A DNA stretch of 64,000 nucleotides from an uncultured Chlorobiaceae bacterium (GCA_903836465.1 CAILRB010000035.1:62001-126000); one strand, 5' to 3'. Shown: positions 26,744 through 35,806, counted from the stretch's first letter. Notes: generated from the letters alone by a model not told the origin. A program made the numbers and translations.

Positions 26744-27691
26744 ATGAACAGAGATCATGAAGGAGTGCCTGGCGGTATGGTCATGGAGGTATCCGGCGCC
26801 TCTTATGTTGTCATCTCCGAAAATGGAACCGAGTATCGGTGCCGTACTTTTCCTGGAACGAAAACGGAGAATGGTGACTCGACGCTCGTTGCTGTCGGAG
26901 ACCGGGTTGAGCTGAAGGTCATTGAAACCGGAACAGCGTTGCATGAAGCGGCAATTACACTGGTGCTGCCTCGCCAAAGTGCGCTGACCAGAAAAAGGGA
27001 TGTCCGCCGGAACAGAAGCAAGGAGAAGGTTCAGGTGATAGCCGCCAATATTGATCAGTTGGTCGTTGTTGTTTCGGCCTTTGATCCTCCTCTCAGTACC
27101 CGTTTGATTGATCGTTATCTCGTTTTTGCGGAATCAGAGGAGATGGAGACCGTGATTGTGGTCAACAAGATGGATCTTGAGGATTCAAAGGAGACCCGTA
27201 CGTTGATGAAGCCCTATAAGGCGCTTGGTTACAGGGTTGTCTATACCAGCGCTGAAGAGAATCGTGGTATGGGGCTCCTTCGAAAGGCGCTGGCCGGGAA
27301 ACTTTCAGCGTTCAGTGGTCACTCCGGTGTCGGAAAGTCAACCTTGATTAATCAGCTCTCCGGTCAACAAGATCGGCTTCGTACGGGTGAAACCAATATG
27401 AAGACAGGAAAAGGGCTGCATACGACCACAAATTCTGTTATGCTTGCTCTGCCAAAGGGTGGATATATCATCGATACCCCGGGGATCAGGGAGTTCAATC
27501 TTTCCGGAATTACCCGTGAAAATCTGCGCTTCTATTTCAGGGAGTTTCTTTCATTGATGCAGGAGTGTAGTTACTCTTCATGTTCTCATACCGTAGAGCC
27601 CGGGTGCGGGATTATGAGGGCGGTGGAGGCTGGTCGTCTTGATCCCGACCGTTTCGAGAGTTATCTTGCGATCTATGAAAGCATCGATTAA
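26744..27691 (+). CDS. rsgA: Small ribosomal subunit biogenesis GTPase RsgA
   Basis: A ~315-aa circularly permuted GTPase acting late in 30S maturation. The order of motifs shows the permutation: G4 VVNKMDLE, then G1 GHSGVGKSTL, then G3 DTPGIREF. An N-terminal OB domain precedes them. The C-terminal zinc knuckle uses CSYSSCSHTVEPGC. The ATG at 26744 is assumed; a GTG 15 bases earlier is possible. It starts ~75 bases after recG and could share its transcript. Confidence 0.94.
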   Translation: MNRDHEGVPGGMVMEVSGASYVVISENGTEYRCRTFPGTKTENGDSTLVAVGDRVELKVIETGTALHEAAITLVLPRQSALTRKRDVRRNRSKEKVQVIAANIDQLVVVVSAFDPPLSTRLIDRYLVFAESEEMETVIVVNKMDLEDSKETRTLMKPYKALGYRVVYTSAEENRGMGLLRKALAGKLSAFSGHSGVGKSTLINQLSGQQDRLRTGETNMKTGKGLHTTTNSVMLALPKGGYIIDTPGIREFNLSGITRENLRFYFREFLSLMQECSYSSCSHTVEPGCGIMRAVEAGRLDPDRFESYLAIYESID

Positions 27692-27719
27692 TTTTTTTCA
27701 TCATGAACTGTTAATACCA

Positions 27720-29093
27720 ATGATTGTTACTGTTAATCCTGCGACAGAAGAGCCGATTGCTGAGTATCAGGCCATGACACTTGACGAGATTGAAGAGATC
27801 CTGCAGGCATCCCGCAGAGATGCTCTTTCATGGAAAAAGGTCTTATTAGAGGATCGTAGCACACTGATGAGAGGCTTGGCTGAGCTCATGCGCCAACAGA
27901 AAGAGCGTCATGCCGCCCTTATCAGTCGCGAAATGGGCAAGCCCTTTGCACAGGCGGTGGCTGAAGTGGTCAAGTCAGCCTGGGTCCTCGATTTTTATGC
28001 CGACAACGCGGAACAATATTTAAAACAGGAGGAAAGCCTGCTGGATGGGGAAGTTCGAGGTTTGGTTACCTTTGAACCTATCGGTCTTGTGCTTGGCATC
28101 ATGCCGTGGAATTTTCCCTTCTGGCAGGTGTTTCGATTTGCCGCTCCGGCAATAATGGCTGGTAATGGCATTATCGTCAAGCATGCTCCGAGTGTTACCG
28201 GTTCAGCCATTGCTATCGAAGAGCTTTTCCGGGAAGCAGGTTTTCCTGAACATCTGTACAGAGCAGTGCATATAGATCTCGAAGATGTTGACCGGTTGAC
28301 TGGTTTCATGATTGATCATCCCGCCATCCAGGGTGTTTCGGTGACCGGAAGTACCGCCGCTGGTCGTGCTGTTGCAGCAAAGGCGGGGAGGGCCATAAAA
28401 AGAAGTGTTTTGGAGCTTGGAGGCAGTGACCCCTATCTTGTACTTGATGATGCTGATATTCCACAGGCGGTTGCCATCTGTGCAGCGGCGCGGCTTCTCA
28501 ACTGCGGACAGAGCTGTATCTCCGCAAAGCGCTTTATTGTGCAATCTTCAGTCATCAGGGAGTTTGAACGCCTGCTTCTGCAGAGCTTTGAGGCTTCGGT
28601 GATGGGCGATCCGTTTGATGCAACGGTTGACATTGGTCCGATGGCGCGCCTCGATCTTCGCGACCAACTGCACACTCAGGTTTCTGGAAGTGTTTCTCAG
28701 GGAGCCCGATTGCTTTGTGGTGGCGAAATTCCTTCAAGAAAAGGATTTTTCTATCCTCCAACACTGCTCACGGGAGTGCGGAAGGGAATGCCAGCGTACG
28801 ATGAAGAGACCTTTGGCCCGGTTGCCGTGATTATTGAAGCTCTGGATGATGATGATGCAATACGTATAGCAAACGATACGCCTTATGGCCTGGGATCTGC
28901 GGTCTTCTCCCGGAATATTGACCGGGCTCTTGCTGTAGGAGATCAACTTGAGACAGGGAACTGTTTTATCAACAGTTCGGTAAAATCAGATCCACGGCTG
29001 CCATTTGGGGGGGTGAAAGAGTCAGGATATGGTCGTGAGCTCTCTCGTTATGGTATCTGCGAGTTTGTCAACATCAAGAGTTTTTCCCTTTGA
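27720..29093 (+). CDS. NAD(P)-dependent aldehyde dehydrogenase, succinate-semialdehyde type
   Basis: A 457-aa aldehyde dehydrogenase. Key motifs: GIMPWNFPFWQVFR (cofactor), SVTGSTAAGRAVAAKAG, the catalytic Glu in VLELGGSDPYLVLDD, and the catalytic Cys in LNCGQSCISAKRF. The short length (~455 aa) and ELGGSDP/GQSC sequence fit the GabD/Sad succinate-semialdehyde subfamily. The substrate is inferred only. The ATG at 27720 lies 28 bases after rsgA; an upstream in-frame start would overlap rsgA. A terminator hairpin follows. Confidence 0.88.
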   Translation: MIVTVNPATEEPIAEYQAMTLDEIEEILQASRRDALSWKKVLLEDRSTLMRGLAELMRQQKERHAALISREMGKPFAQAVAEVVKSAWVLDFYADNAEQYLKQEESLLDGEVRGLVTFEPIGLVLGIMPWNFPFWQVFRFAAPAIMAGNGIIVKHAPSVTGSAIAIEELFREAGFPEHLYRAVHIDLEDVDRLTGFMIDHPAIQGVSVTGSTAAGRAVAAKAGRAIKRSVLELGGSDPYLVLDDADIPQAVAICAAARLLNCGQSCISAKRFIVQSSVIREFERLLLQSFEASVMGDPFDATVDIGPMARLDLRDQLHTQVSGSVSQGARLLCGGEIPSRKGFFYPPTLLTGVRKGMPAYDEETFGPVAVIIEALDDDDAIRIANDTPYGLGSAVFSRNIDRALAVGDQLETGNCFINSSVKSDPRLPFGGVKESGYGRELSRYGICEFVNIKSFSL

Positions 29094-29106
29094 GCGTGTT
29101 TAAAAG

Positions 29107-29143
29107 AAAAAGCCCCGGCTTCGTCAGAAGCCAGAGGCTTTTT
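29107..29143. terminator. Bidirectional terminator after the aldehyde dehydrogenase
   Basis: An outer stem AAAAAGCC/GGCTTTTT encloses an inner stem GGCTTC/GAAGCC with a GTCA loop. The T run on the right and A run on the left fit termination of the + strand dehydrogenase gene and of the minus strand LuxR-type gene. Confidence 0.85.
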
Positions 29144-29170
29144 GATTGAGTATCAACTCTCCGGTACAGG

Positions 29171-29686
29171 TCAAGATGCTACTGCAAGATCTGAAAGATA
29201 GGTCTTGATTGACTGATGTTTGCCAAGGCCAAGTTTTTTATGCATTCTGTAGCGGATGCTCTCCATTCCTCTTGTCGATATGCCTACAGAGCGGCCAATC
29301 TCTTTTGTGTCGTAATTCAATTTGACCAGCAGACTTATTCTTAGCTCACGCTGGTTAAGGTTGGCATGTTTTTTCTGTAACTTCGACAAGAAAACTGAAT
29401 CGGACTCAGTCAATTCGATATTCAGCCGCTTTTCAATGGTCTCGGTTTCTATCAGACTCAAGCATGAATCGGTCATCATTCTTTTGACGCTGCTGTCGAT
29501 TTCAAGGGCATGTATTTGGTCAAGGAGATTACGTAACGATGTTGTTTTTTCAGCGATTGCCGTTGAAACTCTTGTCAGCTCCAAATCCTGATTTGCAATT
29601 CTTACCTTAAGATCACCGATCTCTTTTTCGTACTCCGTAGAAGATTTTTTGTTCTGTTCTGTTTGTGCGTGCATTGTATTAATCAT
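29171..29686 (-). pseudogene. Truncated LuxR-type HTH regulator, relic of the 31165-32403 gene
   Basis: A 171-aa open frame with a coiled coil (~10-60) and a LuxR-type helix-turn-helix near the C-terminus (LNQRELRISLLVKLNYDTKEI, ISTRGMESIRYRMHKKLGL). It is closely similar along its whole length to the last ~170 residues of the 412-aa protein at 31165-32403. In-frame similarity continues upstream of its ATG: the codons before it read I-T-R, aligned with the I-T-Q of the intact copy, and the preceding Arg codon CGA of the intact gene is a TGA here (29696-29698). So the 5' half has been lost or decayed. It may still be expressed as a short DNA-binding protein from this ATG; that is not known. 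Confidence 0.75.
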
Positions 29687-30267
29687 CCGGGTTATTCAAT
29701 TTATGATATCATCTTTACGCTGTTAAGACTTGTGAAACCGGTATGTTCCTGTAACAGCACTCTAGAATACCGGGCTATCCAAAGCTATATTTCACATTAT
29801 GGGTTTTATATTCTTGATCTTTCTGCTGGAATATTTATCCAGCTTTACTTACCTACCTCTGTTACCTCCATTTTTTTAATTGGTTCCAAATACGTTCTTA
29901 TGAAAAAGTCAAGTCATCATTTCCTGATAATTGACCATAACAATCAAAACACAACTTCATCTACAAGCAAAGTACGCAAATTAATAGTACTTTCATAGCT
30001 ATTTTTACTGTATTCTTCCTTGATTACACTTGTTTAAGAGCTGACGTGTTCATAACAGTAATATTTGTTTTTTTTTACAGAAACGCAAAAAAATATTCGT
30101 AATTCTGCGTGAAAACACTTTTTTTCTTTCTTTTATACTTTGGTAAATTTTTTTTTGGATGTGATTTGTCATTTTTTTCTGGAATAAATTCATTGCAGGA
30201 CTACTTTAACACCACAATTACTGTATAGTCACTTTATTTATAGGGCGTGTTTTTTTCAGTTTACAGC
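29687..30267. other. Gene-free AT-rich stretch upstream of the lipid kinase
   Basis: About 580 bases without a convincing gene. The first ~45 bases retain readable homology to the N-terminal coding part of the paralogous LuxR-type gene, interrupted by stops. The rest is AT-rich with several T runs (for example around 30060-30180) and shows no further similarity that I could detect by eye. It probably includes the promoter of the lipid kinase gene. No RNA gene or clear terminator is visible. Confidence 0.6.
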
Positions 30268-31170
30268 ATGATGAATAACTTTTTGCGTTACATTTTTATT
30301 TTTAATCCCGCAGCCGATAAAGGTCGTGCTTCGCGCAAGACAGAATGGCTTAAAGCACAGGTATCAGGTAGGACAGACTCTGCACTGTTCACGACAACTT
30401 ATGCTGGTCATGCGGGAGATATCGCCCGTTCCGAGAAAAGGGAGGGCATTTGTATTATTGCGTGCGGAGGAGATGGAACGCTTCATGACGTGGTCAATGC
30501 TGTTGCTGGAGAAGGTGTAACGATCGGGATTGTACCTCTTGGTTCCGCAAACGATTTTATCAAAACATTGCATCCCCAAAACAGTTTGCACTCAGGCATC
30601 ACTCATTTATTTGAGGCGAAAAACAGAAGCGTTGATATCGGGAGCGTTTCTTATGATACTGATCATCGGTTTTTTATCAATTCTCTTGGTATCGGTTTTA
30701 CCGGACGCGTTGCAAAGAGTGTTAAACGGACGAGTTGGTTAAAAGGAGAGCTTGGTTACGTTTATGCTCTTTTTCGCGTGCTTTTTGATTATAAGCCCTT
30801 GACCATGGGTATTAAGATTACTCTGGAGGACTCTTTTCTGGAGCTTCACGAGCCTGTTTTTGCCTTTTCGGTTTTAAACGGAAAAATTGAGGGGGGAAAA
30901 TTCAGGATAGCTCCAGACGCCGAGTTGTCAGACGGATTGCTTGATGTCTGTATTCTCAAGGCAGTGCCAAAACATGAATTTTTTCGCTATGTTTATAAAT
31001 ATCTCTTTGGGATCCATATCACTGATCCACAGGTTATATACTGTAAAGCGAAGGCGGTGGAGGTGATGCTTGAGAATCCGGATGTCATGCACATGGACGG
31101 AGAGGTGTATGACGGCATGTGTGGCAGGATTATGATTTCGGTTGTTTCAAAGGGACTTCAGGTGTTATAG
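30268..31170 (+). CDS. Diacylglycerol kinase family lipid kinase
   Basis: A ~300-aa protein of the YegS/DgkB lipid kinase family. The N-terminal strand YIFIFNPAADKGRA and the nucleotide-binding ACGGDGTLHDVVNA motif (GGDGT) are clear, followed by IGIVPLGSANDFIKTL and, in the C-terminal beta domain, GGKFRIAPDAELSDGLLDV. It phosphorylates diacylglycerol or a related lipid; the exact substrate is unknown. Start ATG at 30268 or 30271; a GTG at 30247 is also in frame. Its 3' end overlaps the convergent LuxR-type gene by six bases, and LuxR-type copies lie on both sides. Confidence 0.88.
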   Translation: MMNNFLRYIFIFNPAADKGRASRKTEWLKAQVSGRTDSALFTTTYAGHAGDIARSEKREGICIIACGGDGTLHDVVNAVAGEGVTIGIVPLGSANDFIKTLHPQNSLHSGITHLFEAKNRSVDIGSVSYDTDHRFFINSLGIGFTGRVAKSVKRTSWLKGELGYVYALFRVLFDYKPLTMGIKITLEDSFLELHEPVFAFSVLNGKIEGGKFRIAPDAELSDGLLDVCILKAVPKHEFFRYVYKYLFGIHITDPQVIYCKAKAVEVMLENPDVMHMDGEVYDGMCGRIMISVVSKGLQVL

Positions 31171-32403
31171 AGTGTGTTCTGTTATATCGAGTTCTGAGAG
31201 AAAGGTCTTGATTGACTGGTGTTTTCCAAGGCCCAGCTTTTTATGAATTCTGTAGCGTATGCTTTCCATTCCTCTGGTTGATAAACCGATGGAACTGGCA
31301 ATCTCCGTGGTGCCATAGTTCAACTTGACCAGCAGGCTGATTCTCAATTCTCGCTGGTTAAGGTTGGGAAATTTTTTCTGCAGTTTGGATAAAAAAATCG
31401 AATCGGACTCAGTGGTCTCTCTGTTCAGTTGTTTTTCGATTACTTCCTTCTCGATAAGGCTCAAGCACGAATTGGTCAGAGCTCTTTTTACGCCGGGATC
31501 AATGTCAACTGAGGATATCTTTTCAAGAAGGTTGCGCACTCCTCTTTTTTTGTCAGCAATGACTGTCGAAACTCTTGCCAGTTCCATCTCCTGGGTCTTG
31601 ATTCTTTTTGTAAGATCGGCTATTTCTTTCTCTCTTTCGCCAGCGGATTTGTTGTTTACCTCCGCTTGTGCATTCATTTTTATAACCAGTTGGGTTATTC
31701 GATGTTCAAAGTCTTTTTTAAGCAGTTGAACTTCGTTCTCTTGTTCTCGTTCTTTTTCGATAAGGTCTGATCGCAGGGAATCTATTGCCTTGAAAAAAGA
31801 ATAATACGGGTGACCATCGGGAGGCATGGTTATGCTCTGGTCAAGCATATTAAGCCAGGAAATTCTTGCGACGCTTTCCAGAAACTTTCTATTTAACGCT
31901 TGCAGGTTGTTGTTCTCGGCCTCTGGTTCTCGTGCGGCAAGTTTCCCTGCTTTAAATGCTCTTATATTTTCAATGCTTTTTTCATAGGTTTTGTCCATTA
32001 TGACGCAAATATTTTGAGGAGCAACTGCAGCAAACGTTTCCACGATTATGCGCATGGATTCCGGAATATTGTAAAACCCTATAACCCCGAGGATTGGACT
32101 CCAGTTAAAAAAGAGATTGGTAATCGCCCTTTTGTAGTTGAAGGTAATGTCGGAGATATGGGCAAGATCAAACAGGATGTGAAACTGCCTGCTCAGAAGA
32201 TCAGATTCAGTGAGCACAACCTGCAAGAGCTCGACATCCATGAAGTCCAGAATAATATCTGATTTTCTTTCCACATCAATCCAGGTGTGGACGATATTGT
32301 CATCAATCACACTCATCCATTTGGTATACTCTGCGGCAGGGTGATGACATTTCCAGTGGCTTTTTTGGGTTGTTGTAACTTTTGGTTGTTTTTGTGGTTC
32401 CAT
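31165..32403 (-). CDS. LuxR-type HTH regulator with STAS-like sensor and coiled coil
   Basis: A 412-aa protein. Residues ~20-165 form an alpha/beta domain with hydrophobic strands (FHILFDLAHISDITF, PILGVIGFYNIPE, ICVIMDKTYE) that resembles a STAS-type domain; I do not recognise a named family. Residues ~210-300 are a long coiled coil rich in Glu, Lys and Gln. Residues ~345-405 are a LuxR/GerE-type HTH (LNQRELRISLLVKLNYGTTEIASSIGLSTRGMESIRYRIHKKL). No receiver or membrane segment is visible, so it is probably a cytoplasmic one-component or partner-switching regulator. It is the intact parent of the truncated copy at 29171-29686. Confidence 0.75.
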   Translation of the reverse strand: MEPQKQPKVTTTQKSHWKCHHPAAEYTKWMSVIDDNIVHTWIDVERKSDIILDFMDVELLQVVLTESDLLSRQFHILFDLAHISDITFNYKRAITNLFFNWSPILGVIGFYNIPESMRIIVETFAAVAPQNICVIMDKTYEKSIENIRAFKAGKLAAREPEAENNNLQALNRKFLESVARISWLNMLDQSITMPPDGHPYYSFFKAIDSLRSDLIEKEREQENEVQLLKKDFEHRITQLVIKMNAQAEVNNKSAGEREKEIADLTKRIKTQEMELARVSTVIADKKRGVRNLLEKISSVDIDPGVKRALTNSCLSLIEKEVIEKQLNRETTESDSIFLSKLQKKFPNLNQRELRISLLVKLNYGTTEIASSIGLSTRGMESIRYRIHKKLGLGKHQSIKTFLSELDITEHTL

Positions 32404-32702
32404 TGCCGTGGAGCGTGTGTTATAACGATACTGATTGTATTCGATTCGTTATTTAAAATAATAAAAGTACTTAGCTAAAATATAATTAACAATGGCTACT
32501 TTAAAAAACAGGAGGTAAACAAGGCGTTGTCCCCTTTTTTTACGTTGCAAACCGCATTTTGTTCACAAAAACAGTGGAGATAAATCTGGTAATGAGGATG
32601 GAATGTCATATTCCCGGCTTTTTATATATTCAGTCTTGGCTTTGTGAACGATTTTTAAGGTGATAGCCGAAAATAACAGGTAATAAAGAAGGTATGGGGA
32701 CT
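32404..32702. other. Intergenic promoter region between divergent genes
   Basis: About 300 bases between the LuxR-type regulator and the GlmU-like gene. It is AT-rich and must hold both promoters. A TATAAT hexamer lies at 32481-32486, without a convincing -35 partner. A perfect AGGAGG at 32510-32515 is not followed by a credible gene. No stable hairpin was seen. Confidence 0.5.
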
Positions 32703-33953
32703 ATGCAGGTTATTGTGTTTGAAGATACCAGGGTTCGGGAATTGATGCCTCTTGTCAATCTTAAACCTGTTTACGGACTTTATACCGGTTTTCGTTCACT
32801 TCAGGAAAAGCTTGAGCATTCGACGAGAGGGCGTGTGACGCTTACCTGGCATCTTCGTCGCTATCTTGCCTCTTTTTATGCTGAACAGCACCCTGAATAT
32901 ACCGTCAATCGAATCGAAGAAAAAGAGGTTTTGCTTGTCAATGGACGTATAGTGTGTGATGAAGCGGCAGCCAGAGTGATTATAGAAGGTGCTTTTGATT
33001 CCGGGACGGCTTATGTACAGGGTGATAATCTGCTGTTTGCAAGAGTGGACAGCTCTCTTTTTACTACTGACGAGGGTTTGATGCCGGACCTTTTTGATAC
33101 CTCCATTCTTGCTGGACAGCTTGTTACAGAAGCCGTAACAGGGTTCAGGGTTATCGATAATCTTTGGGATGTGACGGCTTTTCATGCTGACGAGATTTTA
33201 CGGGATGCTGAAACGCTTGAGCTTGGGCGTTTTGAGGGAGAGGTGCATCCATCAGTTTCCATGATTAATCGTTCGAATATCTATGTTGCTCCAGGAGCTG
33301 TTGTTCGGGCTGGAGCGGTTCTTGATGCAGAGGAAGGATTTGTCGCTGTCGGGGTCGGAGCGATTGTTGAGCCGCAGGCGGTGCTGATGCAAAATGTGTT
33401 TCTTGCTCCCTGGTCGAGGGCTAAAATCGGTGCAAAATTATACAGCAATGTTGCTATAGGGATGGCATCCAAAGTGGGTGGTGAAGTCGAGGATTCTCTT
33501 CTTGAACCGTTTGTCAACAAGCAGCATGACGGCTTTCTTGGTCATTCTTATATCTCATCCTGGAGTAATCTTGGTGCGGGTACCAATACGAGCGACCTCA
33601 AGAATAATTATAGTCAGATAAACCTGCTCATTAATGGCCAGTTAAAGGTGACAGGATTACAGTTTCTCGGGCTTTTAATGGGTGACCACAGCAAAAGTTC
33701 AATCAATTCAATGTTCAATACCGGAACTGTGGTAGGTACAGGGGCCAATATTTTTGGCGGGGGGTTTCCTTCCAAAGAGGTACCCTCTTTTTCGTGGGGT
33801 GGTAGTGGAGGTTTTGAGGACTATGATATTGAAAAAGCGGTTGAAACTGCAAGGAAGGTAATGGCGCGACGCAAGGTTACCATGAGCAGCGCCTATGAGT
33901 CGATGTTCCGTTTCGTTGCAGGATTTGAGAGGTCGGATCGTCTCTTTGTATAA
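32703..33953 (+). CDS. GlmU-like putative sugar nucleotidyltransferase
   Basis: A ~416-aa protein of the GlmU-related family typical of Bacteroidetes and Chlorobi. The N-terminal ~170 residues replace the usual nucleotidyltransferase start (VIVFEDTRVRELMPLVNLKPVYGL). The C-terminal half is a left-handed beta helix of hexapeptide repeats (IYVAPGAVVRAGAVLDAEEG, VAVGVGAIVEPQAVLM, SNLGAGTNTSDLKNNY). GlmU makes UDP-GlcNAc; whether this protein does is not certain. ATG at 32703 is preferred to 32694 for spacing from GAAGG. It leads a run of three + strand genes. Confidence 0.8.
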   Translation: MQVIVFEDTRVRELMPLVNLKPVYGLYTGFRSLQEKLEHSTRGRVTLTWHLRRYLASFYAEQHPEYTVNRIEEKEVLLVNGRIVCDEAAARVIIEGAFDSGTAYVQGDNLLFARVDSSLFTTDEGLMPDLFDTSILAGQLVTEAVTGFRVIDNLWDVTAFHADEILRDAETLELGRFEGEVHPSVSMINRSNIYVAPGAVVRAGAVLDAEEGFVAVGVGAIVEPQAVLMQNVFLAPWSRAKIGAKLYSNVAIGMASKVGGEVEDSLLEPFVNKQHDGFLGHSYISSWSNLGAGTNTSDLKNNYSQINLLINGQLKVTGLQFLGLLMGDHSKSSINSMFNTGTVVGTGANIFGGGFPSKEVPSFSWGGSGGFEDYDIEKAVETARKVMARRKVTMSSAYESMFRFVAGFERSDRLFV

Positions 33954-33970
33954 CTCTTAAGTATGGCTAC

Positions 33971-34534
33971 ATGATTTTTGTTGTTGATAACTATGATTCT
34001 TTTACCTATAACCTGGTGCAGTATATCGGTGAGACCGGGGAAACCGTTGAGGTATACCGTAATGACGAGCTTTCTGTCGATGAAATCGTAGCACTTGCTC
34101 CCTCAAAAATTGTTATTTCTCCCGGTCCAGGTACTCCTTCCGATGCAGGCGTTTCTGTGCCGTTGATTCATGCTGTCAAAGGCAGGATTCCAGTACTCGG
34201 TGTTTGTCTTGGGCATCAGTCGATCGGTGCCGCTCTTGGAGGAAACGTCGTGAGGGCATCCAATATTATGCATGGCAAGACCTCACTGGTTTATCATGAC
34301 AACTGCGGGATTTTCAGGGGTGTTGATAATCCTTTTTTGGCCACAAGGTATCATTCTCTCATTGTGGAACGGGCAACACTTCCAGAGACGCTTGTTCTTC
34401 GGGCATGGACTGAGGACGGAGTGATCATGGGTATGGATTCTGAGCAGTTTATGCTTTATGGAGTCCAGTTTCATCCCGAATCCATCATGACTGCTGAGGG
34501 GAAAAAAATTATAAGGAATTTTCTTGAACTGTAG
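33971..34534 (+). CDS. Glutamine amidotransferase, PabA/TrpG type
   Basis: A 187-aa class I glutamine amidotransferase: VVDNYDSFTYNLVQYI at the start, VISPGPGTP, the catalytic Cys in GVCLGHQSIGAALGG, and the catalytic His-Glu in QFHPESI. It supplies ammonia for anthranilate synthase (TrpG) or aminodeoxychorismate synthase (PabA); the two are not separable from this sequence, and no TrpE or PabB gene is next to it. It starts 17 bases after the GlmU-like gene. Confidence 0.93.
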   Translation: MIFVVDNYDSFTYNLVQYIGETGETVEVYRNDELSVDEIVALAPSKIVISPGPGTPSDAGVSVPLIHAVKGRIPVLGVCLGHQSIGAALGGNVVRASNIMHGKTSLVYHDNCGIFRGVDNPFLATRYHSLIVERATLPETLVLRAWTEDGVIMGMDSEQFMLYGVQFHPESIMTAEGKKIIRNFLEL

Positions 34535-34559
34535 TAGTTGATTCAGAGGATGTGAGTGT

Positions 34560-35297
34560 ATGGATATTTATCGCCGTCCTTCAGGGACAGAGAATGAGAA
34601 AAGAGGGGATGGTGTTCCGCCGCATGCCGGTGTGCACCGCGAAAGTGATTTCATGGCTGACGGATGGCGAGTGTTCAAAATTATGGCGGAATTTGTCAGC
34701 GGTTTTGAAATGATGTCTGATGCAGGCCCTGCCGTCTCCGTTTTTGGTTCTACAAGGGTCCATGCCGGAAGCCCGGAGTACCTTCTTGCTGAAAAGCTTG
34801 GCAGTCTCCTTGCTGCAGAAGGGTTTTCAGTGATAACAGGAGGGGGACCGGGTGTTATGGAGGCGGCAAACAAGGGCGCTCAAAACGCTGGCGGAGCCTC
34901 CATTGGATTCAATATCAAACTTCCAAACCAGCAGCAGCCAAATCAATTTATTGATCACGACAAACTGGTGAGTTTTCAGTATTTTTTTGTGCGCAAGGTT
35001 ATGTTCATAAAATACGCACAGGCATTCATCGCTTTGCCGGGCGGCTTTGGTACACTTGATGAAATATCTGAAGCTATTACGCTTATATACACAGGGAAGA
35101 GTGAACGGTTTCCGGTTATATTGGTTGGCAAAAGTTACTGGGAGGGCTTTTACCGATGGGTTCAGGAGACCATGCAGAAGGAGAGGGGCTATATCAATGC
35201 TGCCGATCTTGAATTTATTTACCTTGAAGATAGCCCTGAAGAGGTAATTGCAATAATTAAAAGGTTTTACCCTGATGGTTATTCGCTGAATTTTTAA
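34560..35297 (+). CDS. LOG family protein (TIGR00730 Rossmann fold)
   Basis: A 245-aa protein with the LOG signature GGGPGVMEAANKGA and PGGFGTLDE (PGGxGTxxE). Characterised members are cytokinin riboside 5'-monophosphate phosphoribohydrolases that cut nucleoside monophosphates at the N-glycosidic bond; bacterial members often act as general nucleotide 5'-monophosphate nucleosidases. The N-terminal ~45 residues are unconserved. It begins 25 bases after the amidotransferase gene and converges, 13 bases apart, with the haem-binding gene. Confidence 0.88.
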   Translation: MDIYRRPSGTENEKRGDGVPPHAGVHRESDFMADGWRVFKIMAEFVSGFEMMSDAGPAVSVFGSTRVHAGSPEYLLAEKLGSLLAAEGFSVITGGGPGVMEAANKGAQNAGGASIGFNIKLPNQQQPNQFIDHDKLVSFQYFFVRKVMFIKYAQAFIALPGGFGTLDEISEAITLIYTGKSERFPVILVGKSYWEGFYRWVQETMQKERGYINAADLEFIYLEDSPEEVIAIIKRFYPDGYSLNF

Positions 35298-35310
35298 GGA
35301 AAGACTCTTG

Positions 35311-35742
35311 TTATTGCCCTTGTTGGTGAAGCCATAGCTGAAGCGTTATTCTTTCCGTATCGTTGAGATGATTTTCCGGCTTCCATAAGTAATAGAGCTG
35401 TTGATGAGCAGATCTTTCCGAAATCACCTTTTTGATTTCAGTTGTTTTTTTTCTGTTGTTCGCTATGTCCTGAATATTCCATTCTGAAAAATTCAGGACA
35501 TTTCTGCCTGAAGCCACTATAGTTGAGGCCAACCATGATGCCGGAGCTATGTAGGCAATGGTATCCCATCGGGTTTCATTTGAATGGCAGTCATAGCAGG
35601 CTTTTTTCAATGAGCTTTTTATGAAACCGGGGAGTTGGATGTCAGAAACTACCGGTGGGTTGATGCGTTTGAGTGGCACAAACTGCATGAGTATCAGTAC
35701 AACAATAGACCAGCTTGCAATTGATTTAAATGAAAGAGTCAT
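35311..35742 (-). CDS. Haem-binding domain protein (single CxxCH)
   Basis: A 143-aa protein with an N-terminal membrane/signal segment (residues ~8-24) and one c-type haem motif, CYDCHSNET, followed by RWDTIAYIAPASWLAS and a FSEWN block. This matches the small haem_bd family found in Bacteroidetes and Chlorobi. It is probably a periplasmic, membrane-anchored haem protein; its electron partner is unknown. Its minus strand orientation and the divergent HTH gene at 35807 leave a 64-base shared upstream region. Confidence 0.82.
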   Translation of the reverse strand: MTLSFKSIASWSIVVLILMQFVPLKRINPPVVSDIQLPGFIKSSLKKACYDCHSNETRWDTIAYIAPASWLASTIVASGRNVLNFSEWNIQDIANNRKKTTEIKKVISERSAHQQLYYLWKPENHLNDTERITLQLWLHQQGQ

Positions 35743-35806
35743 TATTTCCGGAAAACCCTGAATGAGTTTCTTGTATTTTTTCCTGTTAACGTAAAAGAGT
35801 GTTATC

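Noticed and set aside
29663-29998. A 111-residue + strand frame in the intergenic region
   Set aside because: It overlaps the 5' end of the LuxR-type relic, is hydrophobic and low in complexity, and includes decayed coding sequence read antisense.
32492-32580. Perfect AGGAGG with possible tiny frames (8 and 18 codons)
   Set aside because: A leader peptide cannot be supported; start codons are poorly spaced or are TTG, and no attenuator hairpin follows.
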